Positions 51,250 through 60,083 of a DNA stretch of 64,000 nucleotides are shown here, one piece after another. Under the pieces are notes generated by a model that worked only from the letters and a program-made list of their open reading frames with translations, was not told the DNA's origin and did no database searches. The DNA lies in NCBI GenBank assembly GCA_965197395.1, contig CBDANB010000005.1:62001-126000 (forward strand). Reading direction: 5' to 3'. The stretch is from CAZYFH01 sp965197395 (GTDB taxonomy: Bacteria > Acidobacteriota > Vicinamibacteria > Vicinamibacterales > UBA8438). Every line of letters starts with the position of its first letter. Within the stretch, counting starts at the first letter, position 1. Made by a program: the position numbers and the translations under genes.

Positions 51250-53289
51250 ATGCTGGTCCGACGTTGGCTAAGGACTCTGGTCAGGGTCCTAAGCGCGGGC
51301 GTGCTACTGGGACTCGTGACGGGCGGGATCGTCGCTCCGCGCAGCTGGAGCGAGCCGGCCGAGTACGTGGCCGTGCTCGCGGCCGCGCCGGCACACTCCC
51401 GGGTCACGGCGCTCGACATCACAAGTCGCCGGCTGGCGTTCGGTGGCCAAGAATTCGGCGCCATCGGGGCCTACGAGATCCTCATCGGCACGGCGACCGC
51501 CGTCGCCGATCCACAGGGTGCGCGCAACAACGGCATCGTTGACCTCGACAGGGCGCCCCGAAACGCGGCCGGGCTCGTCGAGTACACGTTCGAGGTGCAG
51601 ATTCTCAAGCCGGCTGACATGACCCATGCCAACGGCGTGCTGGTCTACGAGGTCAACAACCGCGGACGCAACATCGTGTTCGGGTACTTCCACGGAGCCG
51701 GCATCGGCTACGACGCCCACCACGCGGGCAACGGCTTCCTGATGGAACAGGGTTACACCTACGTGTCGAGTGGTTGGATGCACGGCACGCGGGGTGTCGG
51801 CAATCCTCCTCCCGTACTGGCGTATCTTCCGCACCCGACCATCGACGGCCAGGCGATCACCGGCCAGTCCATGGAGGAGTGGATCGATCCGGCCAGCGGT
51901 GCATTCGGACGGCTCAGCTACCCCGCCGCCACGCCGGACCAGACGCGCGCCACGCTGACCTATCGCCAGCTGCAGACCGATCCGCGCCAGCCGCTCCCGA
52001 CCTCGGCCTGGTCGTACGTGGACGACAGCACGGTTCGCCTCACCCCGCCGACCGACGCCGACGCCGGGACGATCTACGAGTTCGTGTACGAAGCCAGCAA
52101 CCCGATCGTCCTGGGGCTGGGTTTCGCGGCGATCCGGGATTTCGCGTCCTTCACCCGCTACAGCGCGACGGACGACACCGGGCAAGCGAATCCGCTGTTC
52201 GTGGATGGCGCGCCGGTCCTCCAACACGCCGTCGCCGTCGGGTCGTCTCAGAGCGGCCGGGTGATCCGCGACTTCATCTATCAGGGGTTCAATGAGGATG
52301 TGGCCGGCCGGCGCGTGTTCGACGGCATGACACCCTACGTGGCCGGGGCGCGCCGCGCGTTCGTCAACTATCGATTCGGGCAGCCGGGACGGTACACCCG
52401 TCAGCACGAGGATCACAACTACCCGATGGACGAGTTTCCCTTCACCTATGCCACGACGACTGACCCGCTGACCGGGAAGACTGATGGGCTGTTGGCAGTG
52501 TGCTCGATGTCCGATACGTGTCCCCGCATCATCCAGGTCGATGCCGACTCAGAGTGGTATGGCGCCCACGCGTCCCTCATCCGCACCGACACGAGGGGAC
52601 ACCCCGTCGCCCTCCCACCGACCGTGCGGTACTGGATGCTCTCGACCGCCCATTCGCAGGGCGACGCCGGATGTCGTGATCCGGCCAACCCGGTGTCGCC
52701 GCATCCGTACTATCGTGCCGCCTTCGACTCGATGGTCCGGTGGGTGCGAGACGGCGCGGAGCCTCCCGCGACACGCGCGCCATCGGTGGCCGACCACACC
52801 GCCGTCACCGTGGCCCGGCAGGCCGAGCAGTACCCGGTCATCCCCGACCGCCCCTACAACGGCGCGATCAGTGCGATCGGCGTCCGGGACTTCTCCGTCT
52901 GGCCGCCCGTCGAGAGCCAGGAGCGCTATCCCCTTTTCGTGCCGGGTCTCGACGCCGTCGGCAATGTGACCGCGGGGGTGCTGACACCGGAGGTGACGGC
53001 GCCGCTGTCGACGATGGGCAAGGCCATCCGCGCGTCAGGTTTCGGAGAAGGGGACTTGTGTGGGGTCAACGGCTCCTCGATCGCGTTCCCTCGGACGCAA
53101 GCGGAGCGTCTGGCGACCGGTGACTCGCGCCGATCGATCGAAGAGCGCTATCCGGGCGGACTGGCCGAGTACGCGAAGAAGTACGCGGACGCCGTCGATG
53201 CGCTCGTGGCAGACGGTTACCTACTGCTGGAGGATGGCGCGCGTCTCAAGACTGGGGTCGACGCGACGTGGAAGGAGGCGCAGCAGTAA
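51250..53289 (+). CDS. Abhydrolase_10-type secreted alpha/beta hydrolase (paralogue 1)
   Basis: 679 residues from the ATG at 51250 (GGGAGG seven bases upstream), with an N-terminal signal/anchor (VLSAGVLLGLVTGGIVA). Conserved features are FGAIGAYEILIGTATAVADP, ILKPADMTHANGVLVYEVNNRG, and the likely nucleophile region AVAVGSSQSGRVIRDFIYQGFNED. EFPFTYATTTDPLTGKTDGLL and a C-terminal FPRTQAERLATGDSRRSIEERYPG block follow. The 711-residue-type paralogue at 57210-59309 shares these. Substrates are unknown; esterase-like activity on bulky substrates is a reasonable guess. It is divergent from a quinoprotein gene. Confidence 0.85.
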   Translation: MLVRRWLRTLVRVLSAGVLLGLVTGGIVAPRSWSEPAEYVAVLAAAPAHSRVTALDITSRRLAFGGQEFGAIGAYEILIGTATAVADPQGARNNGIVDLDRAPRNAAGLVEYTFEVQILKPADMTHANGVLVYEVNNRGRNIVFGYFHGAGIGYDAHHAGNGFLMEQGYTYVSSGWMHGTRGVGNPPPVLAYLPHPTIDGQAITGQSMEEWIDPASGAFGRLSYPAATPDQTRATLTYRQLQTDPRQPLPTSAWSYVDDSTVRLTPPTDADAGTIYEFVYEASNPIVLGLGFAAIRDFASFTRYSATDDTGQANPLFVDGAPVLQHAVAVGSSQSGRVIRDFIYQGFNEDVAGRRVFDGMTPYVAGARRAFVNYRFGQPGRYTRQHEDHNYPMDEFPFTYATTTDPLTGKTDGLLAVCSMSDTCPRIIQVDADSEWYGAHASLIRTDTRGHPVALPPTVRYWMLSTAHSQGDAGCRDPANPVSPHPYYRAAFDSMVRWVRDGAEPPATRAPSVADHTAVTVARQAEQYPVIPDRPYNGAISAIGVRDFSVWPPVESQERYPLFVPGLDAVGNVTAGVLTPEVTAPLSTMGKAIRASGFGEGDLCGVNGSSIAFPRTQAERLATGDSRRSIEERYPGGLAEYAKKYADAVDALVADGYLLLEDGARLKTGVDATWKEAQQ

Positions 53290-53313
53290 GCACTAGCAAC
53301 CTTAAACCCAGCC

Positions 53314-53694
53314 TCAGAGCTGCTCTACGAGCACGGCGTCAGCGTGCTGGGCGAGCGCACCAAGGTCACCGGCATCGGAGGTCAGCACCGTTCCGCCGGG
53401 CTCGGCGAATGCGACAACCAGCGCGTCCACCGCTGAGCCTCTACGAGCCCGCCTTCTCAGCGTGGCCGCTCGCCGCGCCAGGGAGACGTCCATCCGTTCG
53501 ACGATGTCGCAGGTCTTCAGCAACCGATTCGCCCCGGCGTCGCGCGTCGCGTGCCCTTGGAGACACTCGACGAGCACGACGGACGGCACCAGTGGCGGCC
53601 ACAGCCCGGACTCTCGCAACGCGAGAACCAGTGCGGCGGACTGTCGCGTCCGCTCGGCGAGCCGACTGACGCCGCTTGCGTCGAGTACGAGCAC
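53314..53694 (-). CDS. VapC-like PIN toxin
   Basis: 126 residues from the GTG at 53694. The PIN fold is shown by MLVLDASGVSRLAE (first Asp), LVPSVVLVECLQG (Glu), SAVDALVVAFAEPG (third acidic) and TVLTSDAGDLGALA (fourth). It is a short, complete VapC-type RNase. It begins five bases after the antitoxin stop. Confidence 0.85.
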   Translation of the reverse strand: MLVLDASGVSRLAERTRQSAALVLALRESGLWPPLVPSVVLVECLQGHATRDAGANRLLKTCDIVERMDVSLARRAATLRRRARRGSAVDALVVAFAEPGGTVLTSDAGDLGALAQHADAVLVEQL

Positions 53695-53699
53695 CGGGC

Positions 53700-53948
53700 T
53701 CAGCCCGCTCGACGACGCGGGGGGCGCCTGATGCGCTTCGCCAGTTCACGCGCTCGAGCCCGGTCGGCTGCCGTAGGCTCTCCGACCTGGTCAACCAGAT
53801 CCTCCAAGTAGCGATCCGTCTCGGCGAGTAGGTCAAGTCTGCGCAGCTCCGCCCGGATGGCGTCCTGCAACAGCTCGGAGGCCGGCAATTTCCTCGCTTT
53901 TACCTGTTCGTACAGCGTGGCGGGCAGATACAGCTGCATGCGAGGCAT
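53700..53948 (-). CDS. VapB-like ribbon-helix-helix antitoxin
   Basis: 82 residues from the ATG at 53948 (an ATG at 53939 is equally possible). The N-terminal strand MQLYLPATLYEQVKARKLPASELLQDAIRAELRRL has the ribbon-helix-helix pattern of CopG/VapB-type DNA-binding proteins. The C-terminal half is charged (DRARARELAKRIRRPPRRR) and would bind the toxin. Together with the PIN gene it forms a second type II toxin-antitoxin pair. Confidence 0.75.
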   Translation of the reverse strand: MPRMQLYLPATLYEQVKARKLPASELLQDAIRAELRRLDLLAETDRYLEDLVDQVGEPTAADRARARELAKRIRRPPRRRAG

Positions 53949-54405
53949 ACGCCTAGTTATACACCCATTCCCCGAAACCTCACACCTCGGCGATCCGGCT
54001 GACCGCCCTTCCACCGGCTCGTGCAGCTCGACGCATTCTCTCCACCACAGGAGAAGTAGTCGACGCCGCGAAAGAAGTACGTGCGTGTCAGGGCGTAGGG
54101 ACGAGGCGCGTGAGCTCGGCGAACCAGTTGTCGACGCAGGTCAGACCGCGTAGGTCGTCGACACACGTACAGACGAGGACGTGGTCAGGCACGAGTCTCG
54201 ACGGCGTCCTACGTCGTGTGACTGGGGTCGGAGCGCGCCGCCTCGGCCTTCCACGCGACAAGTCACGGCAGCTGGTGCGGCTGCACCCCCATATTCCTAT
54301 CGTCTATTTCCTATCGTCGTCGGATGACTTGACCATCTCTAGGGATTGGAGGAGCATGGCATAGGTATCTTCGGCGGGTCCTCGACGAGGCATTAAGGAG
54401 AACAG
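53949..54405. other. Intergenic region without a supported gene
   Basis: 457 bases between the antitoxin gene and the cytochrome/PHM-like gene. Short open stretches exist on both strands, but none shows family similarity, a good ribosome site or codon bias. An 11-base repeat TTCCTATCGTC occurs twice near 54293-54317. Promoters for both divergent flanks should lie here. Confidence 0.4.
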
Positions 54406-55944
54406 ATGACGACGATGTTCTGTCCCAGCGGGAGACGACTCGCGATTGCCGGGGTGCTCGTGGCGGTACTTGTGGCGGCGGTCGCGGTCCCCATGCCGGC
54501 TCGTGCGCAGGCCAGCGCAGACCATGAGGTCACGTTCAGCAAGGACATCGCTCCCGTCCTGCAGCGGAGCTGCCAGAAGTGCCACCGGCCCGACGCGCTG
54601 GCGCCGATGTCGCTGATCAACTACGACGACGTGCGCCCGTGGGCTCGGGCCATCAAGTACCGCACCGGTCTCCGGGACCAGCAAGGCGTCATGCCGCCCT
54701 GGTACATCGAGAAGGACATCGGCATCCAGGGGTTCAAGGACGACCCCTCGCTGTCGGAGGCAGAAATCCGCATGATCGCGGCGTGGGTCGACAATGGTGC
54801 GCCGGAGGGCGACCCGGCCGACCTGCCGGCCCCGCTCGGGTTCCTCGCCGAGGACGAATGGGAGATCGGCGAGCCGGACCTGATCGTGTCGTCTCCGAGT
54901 TTCGAAGTACTCGCAGATGCGCCCGACTGGTGGGGGGCCATCGGTGCCTCGCCGACGGGGCTGACCGAGGATCGGTACGTCGCGGCGCTCGAGTACAAGG
55001 AAGTGACCGAGTCGGTTGAAGGCGAGCGCCGGGCCACGGTGGGTTCCCTGTTCGTGGTGCACCATTCCGCAATGCTTGCGTTGGGGCCTGAGGCGCTCGA
55101 GGCATTTGGAGCGGCCACGAGCGGGGCAGGAGGCGGATCGGATACCGGCGAACGGGACGCCGGCGAGGGCGGCGCCGAAGAAGGCGGCGACGACGAGGGA
55201 GGCCTCGACGGGCTCGACCTCCTCTGGCCCGTGCACGAGGTCGGCCGCAACGCGGACTTCTTTAATCCGAAGGCGGGCAAGCTGCTACCGGCCAACTCGC
55301 AGCTCATGTTCGTCCAGAACCATCATCACTCCAACGGCGCCCACACGCGCGCCCATATCGAGGTCGCATTCAAGTTCCACCCGCGGGGGTATACGCCCAC
55401 GCTGAAGAACGAGTTCGTGTTCATGGGCACCATTACCGACCTCGACATCGAGGCGATGGAGGCCGAGCAGGTGGTGGAAGCCTTCAGCGTGCTTGAGGAG
55501 AATACGAAGCTCACCGTCTTCGAGCCGCACATGCACGCGCCCGGTGTCCGGATGTGTCTGGACGCCATCCGAGGAACCAGGATCGAGACGCTCAACTGTT
55601 CGGGGTACGACCACAGCTGGGTGCGGGCCTATGCCTATGAGGACGATGCGGCACCCCTGCTGCCCAAGGGCACCATCCTGCGCATGACCGGCACGTTCAA
55701 CAACTCGCCGACGAACCGCAACGTCGCCGATCCGCGCAACTGGACGGGCGGCGGCAATCGGTCGGTCGACCAGATGTTTCTTCTCTTGGGGCGCGGCATC
55801 CGCCTGACCGACGAGGAGTTCGCGGCCGAGATCGCAGAGCGGCGCCAGGTGCTCGGACTTCCCCCGGGCGAGGTTCCCATTGGCTGCCCGCTCTGCGGCG
55901 GGGCGGACGAGCCCGCGGGCGTGGACGCGGGTGACCAGCAATGA
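54406..55944 (+). CDS. Cytochrome c / PHM-like copper-domain fusion protein (copy 2, intact haem motif)
   Basis: 512 residues from the ATG at 54406 (AAGGAG upstream), with a signal peptide (VLVAVLVAAVAVPMPARAQ). The N-terminal domain has CQKCH (Cys56, Cys59, His60), then PMSLINYDDVRPWARAIKYRTG and GVMPPWYIEKDIGIQGF. An acidic Gly-rich linker (about residues 235-265) is followed by a domain like the C-terminal half of copper type II ascorbate-dependent monooxygenases: NHHHSNGAHTRAH, FEPHMHAPGVRMC, GYDHSWVRAY, LLPKGTILRMTGTFNNS, NRNVADPRNW. It presumably carries haem c plus copper in the periplasm. The next gene overlaps its stop as ATGA. Paralogue of 22620-24107. Confidence 0.82.
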   Translation: MTTMFCPSGRRLAIAGVLVAVLVAAVAVPMPARAQASADHEVTFSKDIAPVLQRSCQKCHRPDALAPMSLINYDDVRPWARAIKYRTGLRDQQGVMPPWYIEKDIGIQGFKDDPSLSEAEIRMIAAWVDNGAPEGDPADLPAPLGFLAEDEWEIGEPDLIVSSPSFEVLADAPDWWGAIGASPTGLTEDRYVAALEYKEVTESVEGERRATVGSLFVVHHSAMLALGPEALEAFGAATSGAGGGSDTGERDAGEGGAEEGGDDEGGLDGLDLLWPVHEVGRNADFFNPKAGKLLPANSQLMFVQNHHHSNGAHTRAHIEVAFKFHPRGYTPTLKNEFVFMGTITDLDIEAMEAEQVVEAFSVLEENTKLTVFEPHMHAPGVRMCLDAIRGTRIETLNCSGYDHSWVRAYAYEDDAAPLLPKGTILRMTGTFNNSPTNRNVADPRNWTGGGNRSVDQMFLLLGRGIRLTDEEFAAEIAERRQVLGLPPGEVPIGCPLCGGADEPAGVDAGDQQ

Positions 55945-56861
55945 GAGCGGCGGTCATTCTCGGAGTTGCCGGAATCGCGGTCGGTCTTGTCGTGCAGCAC
56001 GCGGCTGCGCAGCAGGCAAGGCCGCGCGGGACGCATCAGACCGGACAGGAAGTGGTGCCGGCCTATGAAGGGTGGGAACGGAATCCGGATGGCTCGTTCA
56101 CGCTGCTGTTCGGCACGTTCAACCGGAACTGGCGGGAGGAGCTCCACATCCCGATCGGCCCGGACAACAACATCGAGCCGGGCGGTCCCGACCAGGGGCA
56201 ACCGACGTATTTCCTTCCGCGCCGAAACCGGTTCCTATTCGAAATCCGCGTGCCCGCTGATTTCGGCGAGCGGGAGCTGGTGTGGACGCTGAGGAGCCCG
56301 AACGGGGAGACGAAGCGCGCGTACGGCACCCTGAAGCCCGACTACTTCATTGATAACCTCGTCCGGATGATGAACAACGGGCTGCAGGTGTTCGGAGAAG
56401 TGGCCAAGAACGTCGGACCGGAGCTGACAGTCGACGGACCGCTGAACAGGACCGCGATGGTGCATCAGCCGGTCACGTTGACAGCCGTTGCACGGGATAA
56501 GGACGACATCCCGGCGGCGAGCCCTGAGAGGTTCACCCGCGAGGGGCGCGAGAGGGCAGAGAGAGCGGCGGCGGCCGGCATGGGCGGTGGAGGGGCCCCC
56601 GGTCTGCGGGTGTCCTGGAACGTGTATCGCGGCCCTGCCAACGCTGACTTCGACCCGCCGCAGCTCAAGACGTGGGAGGATACGCGACGGGTAGCGAATT
56701 CACCCTGGGCTCCCGGATATGTGCCGCCGCCACTTCCTGAGGACAACACGTGGGTCGTCCGGTCCACGTTCAGCGAGCCCGGGACCTACGTGCTGCGCTG
56801 CCTCGTCAGTGATGGCGGCCTGACGGCCTACGAGGACGTCACCATCGTCGTCACCGAATAG
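55941..56861 (+). CDS. Secreted two-domain protein of the cytochrome/PHM-like cassette (copy 2)
   Basis: 306 residues from an ATG that overlaps the preceding stop (ATGA), so it is made in step with the cytochrome/PHM-like protein. A signal peptide (VILGVAGIAVGLVVQHAAAQ) precedes a first domain with VVPAYEGWERNPDGSFTLLFGTFNRNW and IEPGGPDQGQPTYFLPRR. The second domain is PKD/Ig-like with VSWNVYRGP, PPQLKTWEDTRR and FSEPGTYVLRCLVSDGG. It is a clear paralogue of 21672-22598. Unknown function; the strict pairing of the two genes in both loci implies a joint role. Confidence 0.78.
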   Translation: MRAAVILGVAGIAVGLVVQHAAAQQARPRGTHQTGQEVVPAYEGWERNPDGSFTLLFGTFNRNWREELHIPIGPDNNIEPGGPDQGQPTYFLPRRNRFLFEIRVPADFGERELVWTLRSPNGETKRAYGTLKPDYFIDNLVRMMNNGLQVFGEVAKNVGPELTVDGPLNRTAMVHQPVTLTAVARDKDDIPAASPERFTREGRERAERAAAAGMGGGGAPGLRVSWNVYRGPANADFDPPQLKTWEDTRRVANSPWAPGYVPPPLPEDNTWVVRSTFSEPGTYVLRCLVSDGGLTAYEDVTIVVTE

Positions 56862-56948
56862 GCGGACGGCGGTCTGTCGATCGGTCGTTATCCCCATTAG
56901 GCGGGAGGCGAACGTTTCGAACTCCCCGCACGGACGGCGGATGGACCG

Positions 56949-57209
56949 GTCCCACGCCAAGCCCTGAGGGTTACGGAGGCCAGAGGCGAAGGTTCGCCGA
57001 GCGTACACTCGTCCCCATCCGAGGCGTACGGGTTGTGCGCCGGGATGCCATAGCGACCGTTCCCGCTGTCCGAGCCGAGCGGATCGATGCGGAGGATCTT
57101 CCCGAACACCACACAAAGGTGTTGAGCGAGATCGAGAGGATCCCCCCCGCTCCCGCCATCTGCGACTCCCACATACAGCAGCCCGAAGTCGCGGTCCCCC
57201 GTGCCGCCA
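56949..57209 (-). pseudogene. PQQ-dependent sugar dehydrogenase remnant
   Basis: In the 348-base gap after the cassette, the minus strand encodes NGGTGDRDFGLLYVGVADGG and FGKILRIDPLGSDSGNGRYG plus IPAHNPYASDG. This is the conserved core of soluble glucose/aldose sugar dehydrogenases (LYVGxGDGG, GKILRIDP, YGIPxxNPF). Another frame continues with TFASGLRNPQGLAWD, the next conserved block of that family. Frameshifted and missing both ends, it abuts the stop of the hydrolase gene. Confidence 0.8.
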
Positions 57210-59309
57210 TTACCGCAGCACGTCGCTCTCCTCCGCCATCTCGATGATGATCTGGCCATCCTCAGGGAGAAGATGGCGCCGGTCCACTGCGGCAGCGACC
57301 GCCGCCTCGACCGCGCGGACGAACCCGCCGTGGTCGCCGTAACGTTCCTCCAAGGAGCGGCGTGGGTCCCCGCTCGTCATGCGCTCGGCGCGGGTCCGCG
57401 CAAAGGGAAAGAACGAACCCGTCAGCCCGCACAGGTCCCTGCCACGTGGTCCCGGCGCATACAGGTTCCACCCGGTGCTTGTGCCGACCGGCACCGCGAT
57501 ATCGATCGTCCGTATTCCGGCCACATCGTGTCCATCCTGGTCAACGGTGGGAATCAACACTTGATACCTGGCGCCCCGCGTCGGTGGCAACAGGGTCTGC
57601 CGGCCACCACTCGGCCCAAATGTCGGCCCGTAGTCCAGGACGTCGAGCCGGTTGACGACCGTCGGAAACGTCACTCCAGGAATAGACGGGAACATGCGTC
57701 CCACCTCGTCAACGGTGCCTAGCGTTCCGCGTCCAATACCGGGGTACTGCGACGGCGGTGGCTCGATGCCCTGGTCGGCCCATTGATCGAGCGCCACGAG
57801 CAAGGCACGCATGAGGGGCGCACTGCTGCGCTGGCTGTTGGACACATGCGCGCACTCGCCCCGTGCGGTGGGGATCGCCCCGACCCCGGGACCGCCGCCA
57901 TGGGGGTGGCTGGCCAGCAGAAAGAAACGGACCTTCGGCGGCGCCGGCACCGGGTTGCCGAGCCCGTCGTGCACGTTGAGCGACGCCTTCATCTGCCAGA
58001 ACTCGTTGCTGGTGTCGACGTGGAAGACGAGCGGGTCGGTCGTCGGGCGCTTCAGGATGCCGTCGCGGATGTTCGTGACCGGATCGGTCGTCACGGCGTA
58101 GGTCAACGGCGGATACGAGTGCGACGTGAAATCCGGCGTCCGGTCCTGGCGCGAGTAGATGTTCGGATCGGAGAACTCCACGTTCGCGAACAGCCGGTGC
58201 GAACCGGGGATGTGGATGCGGACAGCGTCGAATACCTGCCGGCGCGCCTCATCCTCGTTGAAGCCGAGATAGAGGAACTCGCGCATGTACATCCCGGTCG
58301 ACGAGATCCCCAAACCGTAGACGCGGCTGACGTCCACGTGTCCATCGACGGCCAGCGGATTCGGCGAGCCGTCGTCATCGGCCGTCTCGTATCTGAGGAA
58401 AGACGCGACGTCGCGCGTCACCGCGTAACCCAGCCCCATCACCCACGGGTCCCGGGCCGGATAGATCAGCTCATAGGTCTTGTCCCAGGCAAAGCCGTCG
58501 AACAGACAGATGTCCTTCGTCGTCGGAACCAATGAGTCCCGACCGGTCGGACAGGTACCAAACGCCCACTCGTCCGCTGGCACTGGACGGCGCGCACCGT
58601 CGATGCGGTCGCGCACCGTCAGGGTCGAATGCCCGGTGTCCGTATCCGCCGTTTCGTAGCTGACGAAACGATCGTTGCCCTTGAGCGGCAGGCTGTAGCC
58701 GAGCATGTCGCCCGCGACGCCGTCGGGAGGGCCTCCCGTCGGTGTGGACGGATACTCGATACGAACGCGGGAAACGATGGGGCTTCCGTCGGCCTGCACG
58801 GCCACCGGCAGCGTGGCACCAAGCCGGGTCTCCGTCGTGATGATGTCGCCCCCCCAGCCGGCGTCCACGAAGGTGTACCCGAGGCGGAAGAACAGGCCGT
58901 CGCCGTCCTCGGGCTGGGCCCCGGGGGGCAGCGGGGGGAACGTCTGAAAAGGGATCTCGATGGCGTTGCCGCGATTGTTGATGCCGTAGAGGATCTTCCC
59001 GTTGCCCAACGTCACGTCGGTCGGCTTGATGAGGACGAACGGCGCGCGAAACTCCACGAGCCCACGCTCGTTGGTGGGTACGCGATCCAGATTGACGACC
59101 ACGGCGTTCAGCGGGTCGCTCGGGTCGACCTCCATGTGCGCCGTCCCCTCAATCCGCTCGAAGGTGCCGGCGTCCCCGAACGTCCGGCCGCCGGCGTAGG
59201 GGGAGGTCTTCTCCACGACCAGCCGGGTCACCTTCGCGTCGACGGACGACGCCACTCCCGCTGACATCAATCCGCTCAACACCAGTAGTACGATGGCTCT
59301 TCTCACCAC
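57210..59309 (-). CDS. Abhydrolase_10-type secreted alpha/beta hydrolase (paralogue 2)
   Basis: About 699 residues from the GTG at 59309, with GGGAGG six bases upstream, and a signal peptide (AIVLLVLSGLMSAGVASSVDA). It has FGDAGTFERIEGTAHMEVDP, ILYGINNRGNAIEIPF, YTFVDAGWGGDIITTETRLG, GLGYAVTRDVASFLRYETAD, and the probable nucleophile region VYGLGISSTGMYMREFLYLGFNEDE. It ends with FARTRAERMTSGDPRRSLEERYGDHG. It parallels 51250-53289 throughout. The substrate is unknown. It lies between a sugar-dehydrogenase remnant and the second IS200 copy. Confidence 0.85.
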   Translation of the reverse strand: MVRRAIVLLVLSGLMSAGVASSVDAKVTRLVVEKTSPYAGGRTFGDAGTFERIEGTAHMEVDPSDPLNAVVVNLDRVPTNERGLVEFRAPFVLIKPTDVTLGNGKILYGINNRGNAIEIPFQTFPPLPPGAQPEDGDGLFFRLGYTFVDAGWGGDIITTETRLGATLPVAVQADGSPIVSRVRIEYPSTPTGGPPDGVAGDMLGYSLPLKGNDRFVSYETADTDTGHSTLTVRDRIDGARRPVPADEWAFGTCPTGRDSLVPTTKDICLFDGFAWDKTYELIYPARDPWVMGLGYAVTRDVASFLRYETADDDGSPNPLAVDGHVDVSRVYGLGISSTGMYMREFLYLGFNEDEARRQVFDAVRIHIPGSHRLFANVEFSDPNIYSRQDRTPDFTSHSYPPLTYAVTTDPVTNIRDGILKRPTTDPLVFHVDTSNEFWQMKASLNVHDGLGNPVPAPPKVRFFLLASHPHGGGPGVGAIPTARGECAHVSNSQRSSAPLMRALLVALDQWADQGIEPPPSQYPGIGRGTLGTVDEVGRMFPSIPGVTFPTVVNRLDVLDYGPTFGPSGGRQTLLPPTRGARYQVLIPTVDQDGHDVAGIRTIDIAVPVGTSTGWNLYAPGPRGRDLCGLTGSFFPFARTRAERMTSGDPRRSLEERYGDHGGFVRAVEAAVAAAVDRRHLLPEDGQIIIEMAEESDVLR

Positions 59310-59431
59310 GTCGATCCTCCCGTCAGGTGACGGAGCACGGGCCAAGCGAGGTGCCTGGACCGAGGGGCATGTCAGTCACGGGCACCCGCGCCTGCAGTTC
59401 TTCGTCCCAGAGGAGAACGATCTGAAGTTCG

Positions 59432-60083
59432 AGTAAGTATCCCCCGGCAAAGCCGGGGGCTTTAGTTGTGAGCCGCTCAAAGCGGCTGACGTGACCGCTG
59501 CGCGGTCACTTGAGCCACCTGACGGTGGCGGCTCTAGTCCAACGGCAACTGATCCAGCCGCCGATCCTCTCGCTCCTGCTGCTGGATATAGTCCCGGATG
59601 ATCCGTTCATCACGGCCCACCGTCGAGACAAAATACCCGCGCGCCCAGAAGTGCTGCCCCACGAAGTTCCGGGACCGCCCCGCAAACTCCCGAGCGATGT
59701 GGATCGCGCTCTTCCCCTTGAGATACCCGATCACCTGCGCCACCGAGTACTTCGGGGGGATCGACACCAACATGTGGACGTGGTCGGGCAGCAGATGCCC
59801 CTCCTCCACCTGGCTCTCGCGGTGCCGCGCCAGCTGCCGCAGCACCTCGCCCAGCTGCTGCCGGACGCCTCCATACATCGCTTTCTTCCGGTACTTCGGA
59901 ATGAACACTACGTGATACTGGCAGTGCCATTTCGTATGATTGAGACTTCGGTACGTCGTCATGAGGACTCCTTCTCGTGATGCTTGTGCGGCTCACGGGA
60001 AGGAGTTTCCTCACGCGACTCCCGGATACGTCAAACGCTGCTGGCCGCCCCGGCAAAGCCGGGGGGTCTCCCACGGCAACTAG
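59432..60083 (-). mobile_element. IS200/IS605-family insertion sequence, copy 2
   Basis: 652 bases identical to 20911-21562 and in the same orientation. The high-coordinate edge (CTAG, 60080-60083) contains the stop codon of the DUF1552 gene. The low edge ends the remnant of an unidentified plus-strand frame at TAA (59434-59436). Confidence 0.95.
59534..59962 (-). CDS. tnpA: IS200/IS605 Y1 transposase TnpA (second copy)
   Basis: Identical in all 142 residues to the copy at 21013-21441. It has the HUH pair in LPDHVHMLVSIPP and the catalytic Tyr in RDYIQQQ. Perfect identity between the copies points to recent transposition or ongoing gene conversion. Confidence 0.97.
   Translation of the reverse strand: MTTYRSLNHTKWHCQYHVVFIPKYRKKAMYGGVRQQLGEVLRQLARHRESQVEEGHLLPDHVHMLVSIPPKYSVAQVIGYLKGKSAIHIAREFAGRSRNFVGQHFWARGYFVSTVGRDERIIRDYIQQQEREDRRLDQLPLD

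Noticed and set aside
50000..51271. Long plus-strand open frame (about 49733-51271) opposite the quinoprotein gene
   Set aside because: The minus strand encodes a complete quinoprotein with signal peptide and repeats; the plus frame has no ribosome site or recognisable motif.
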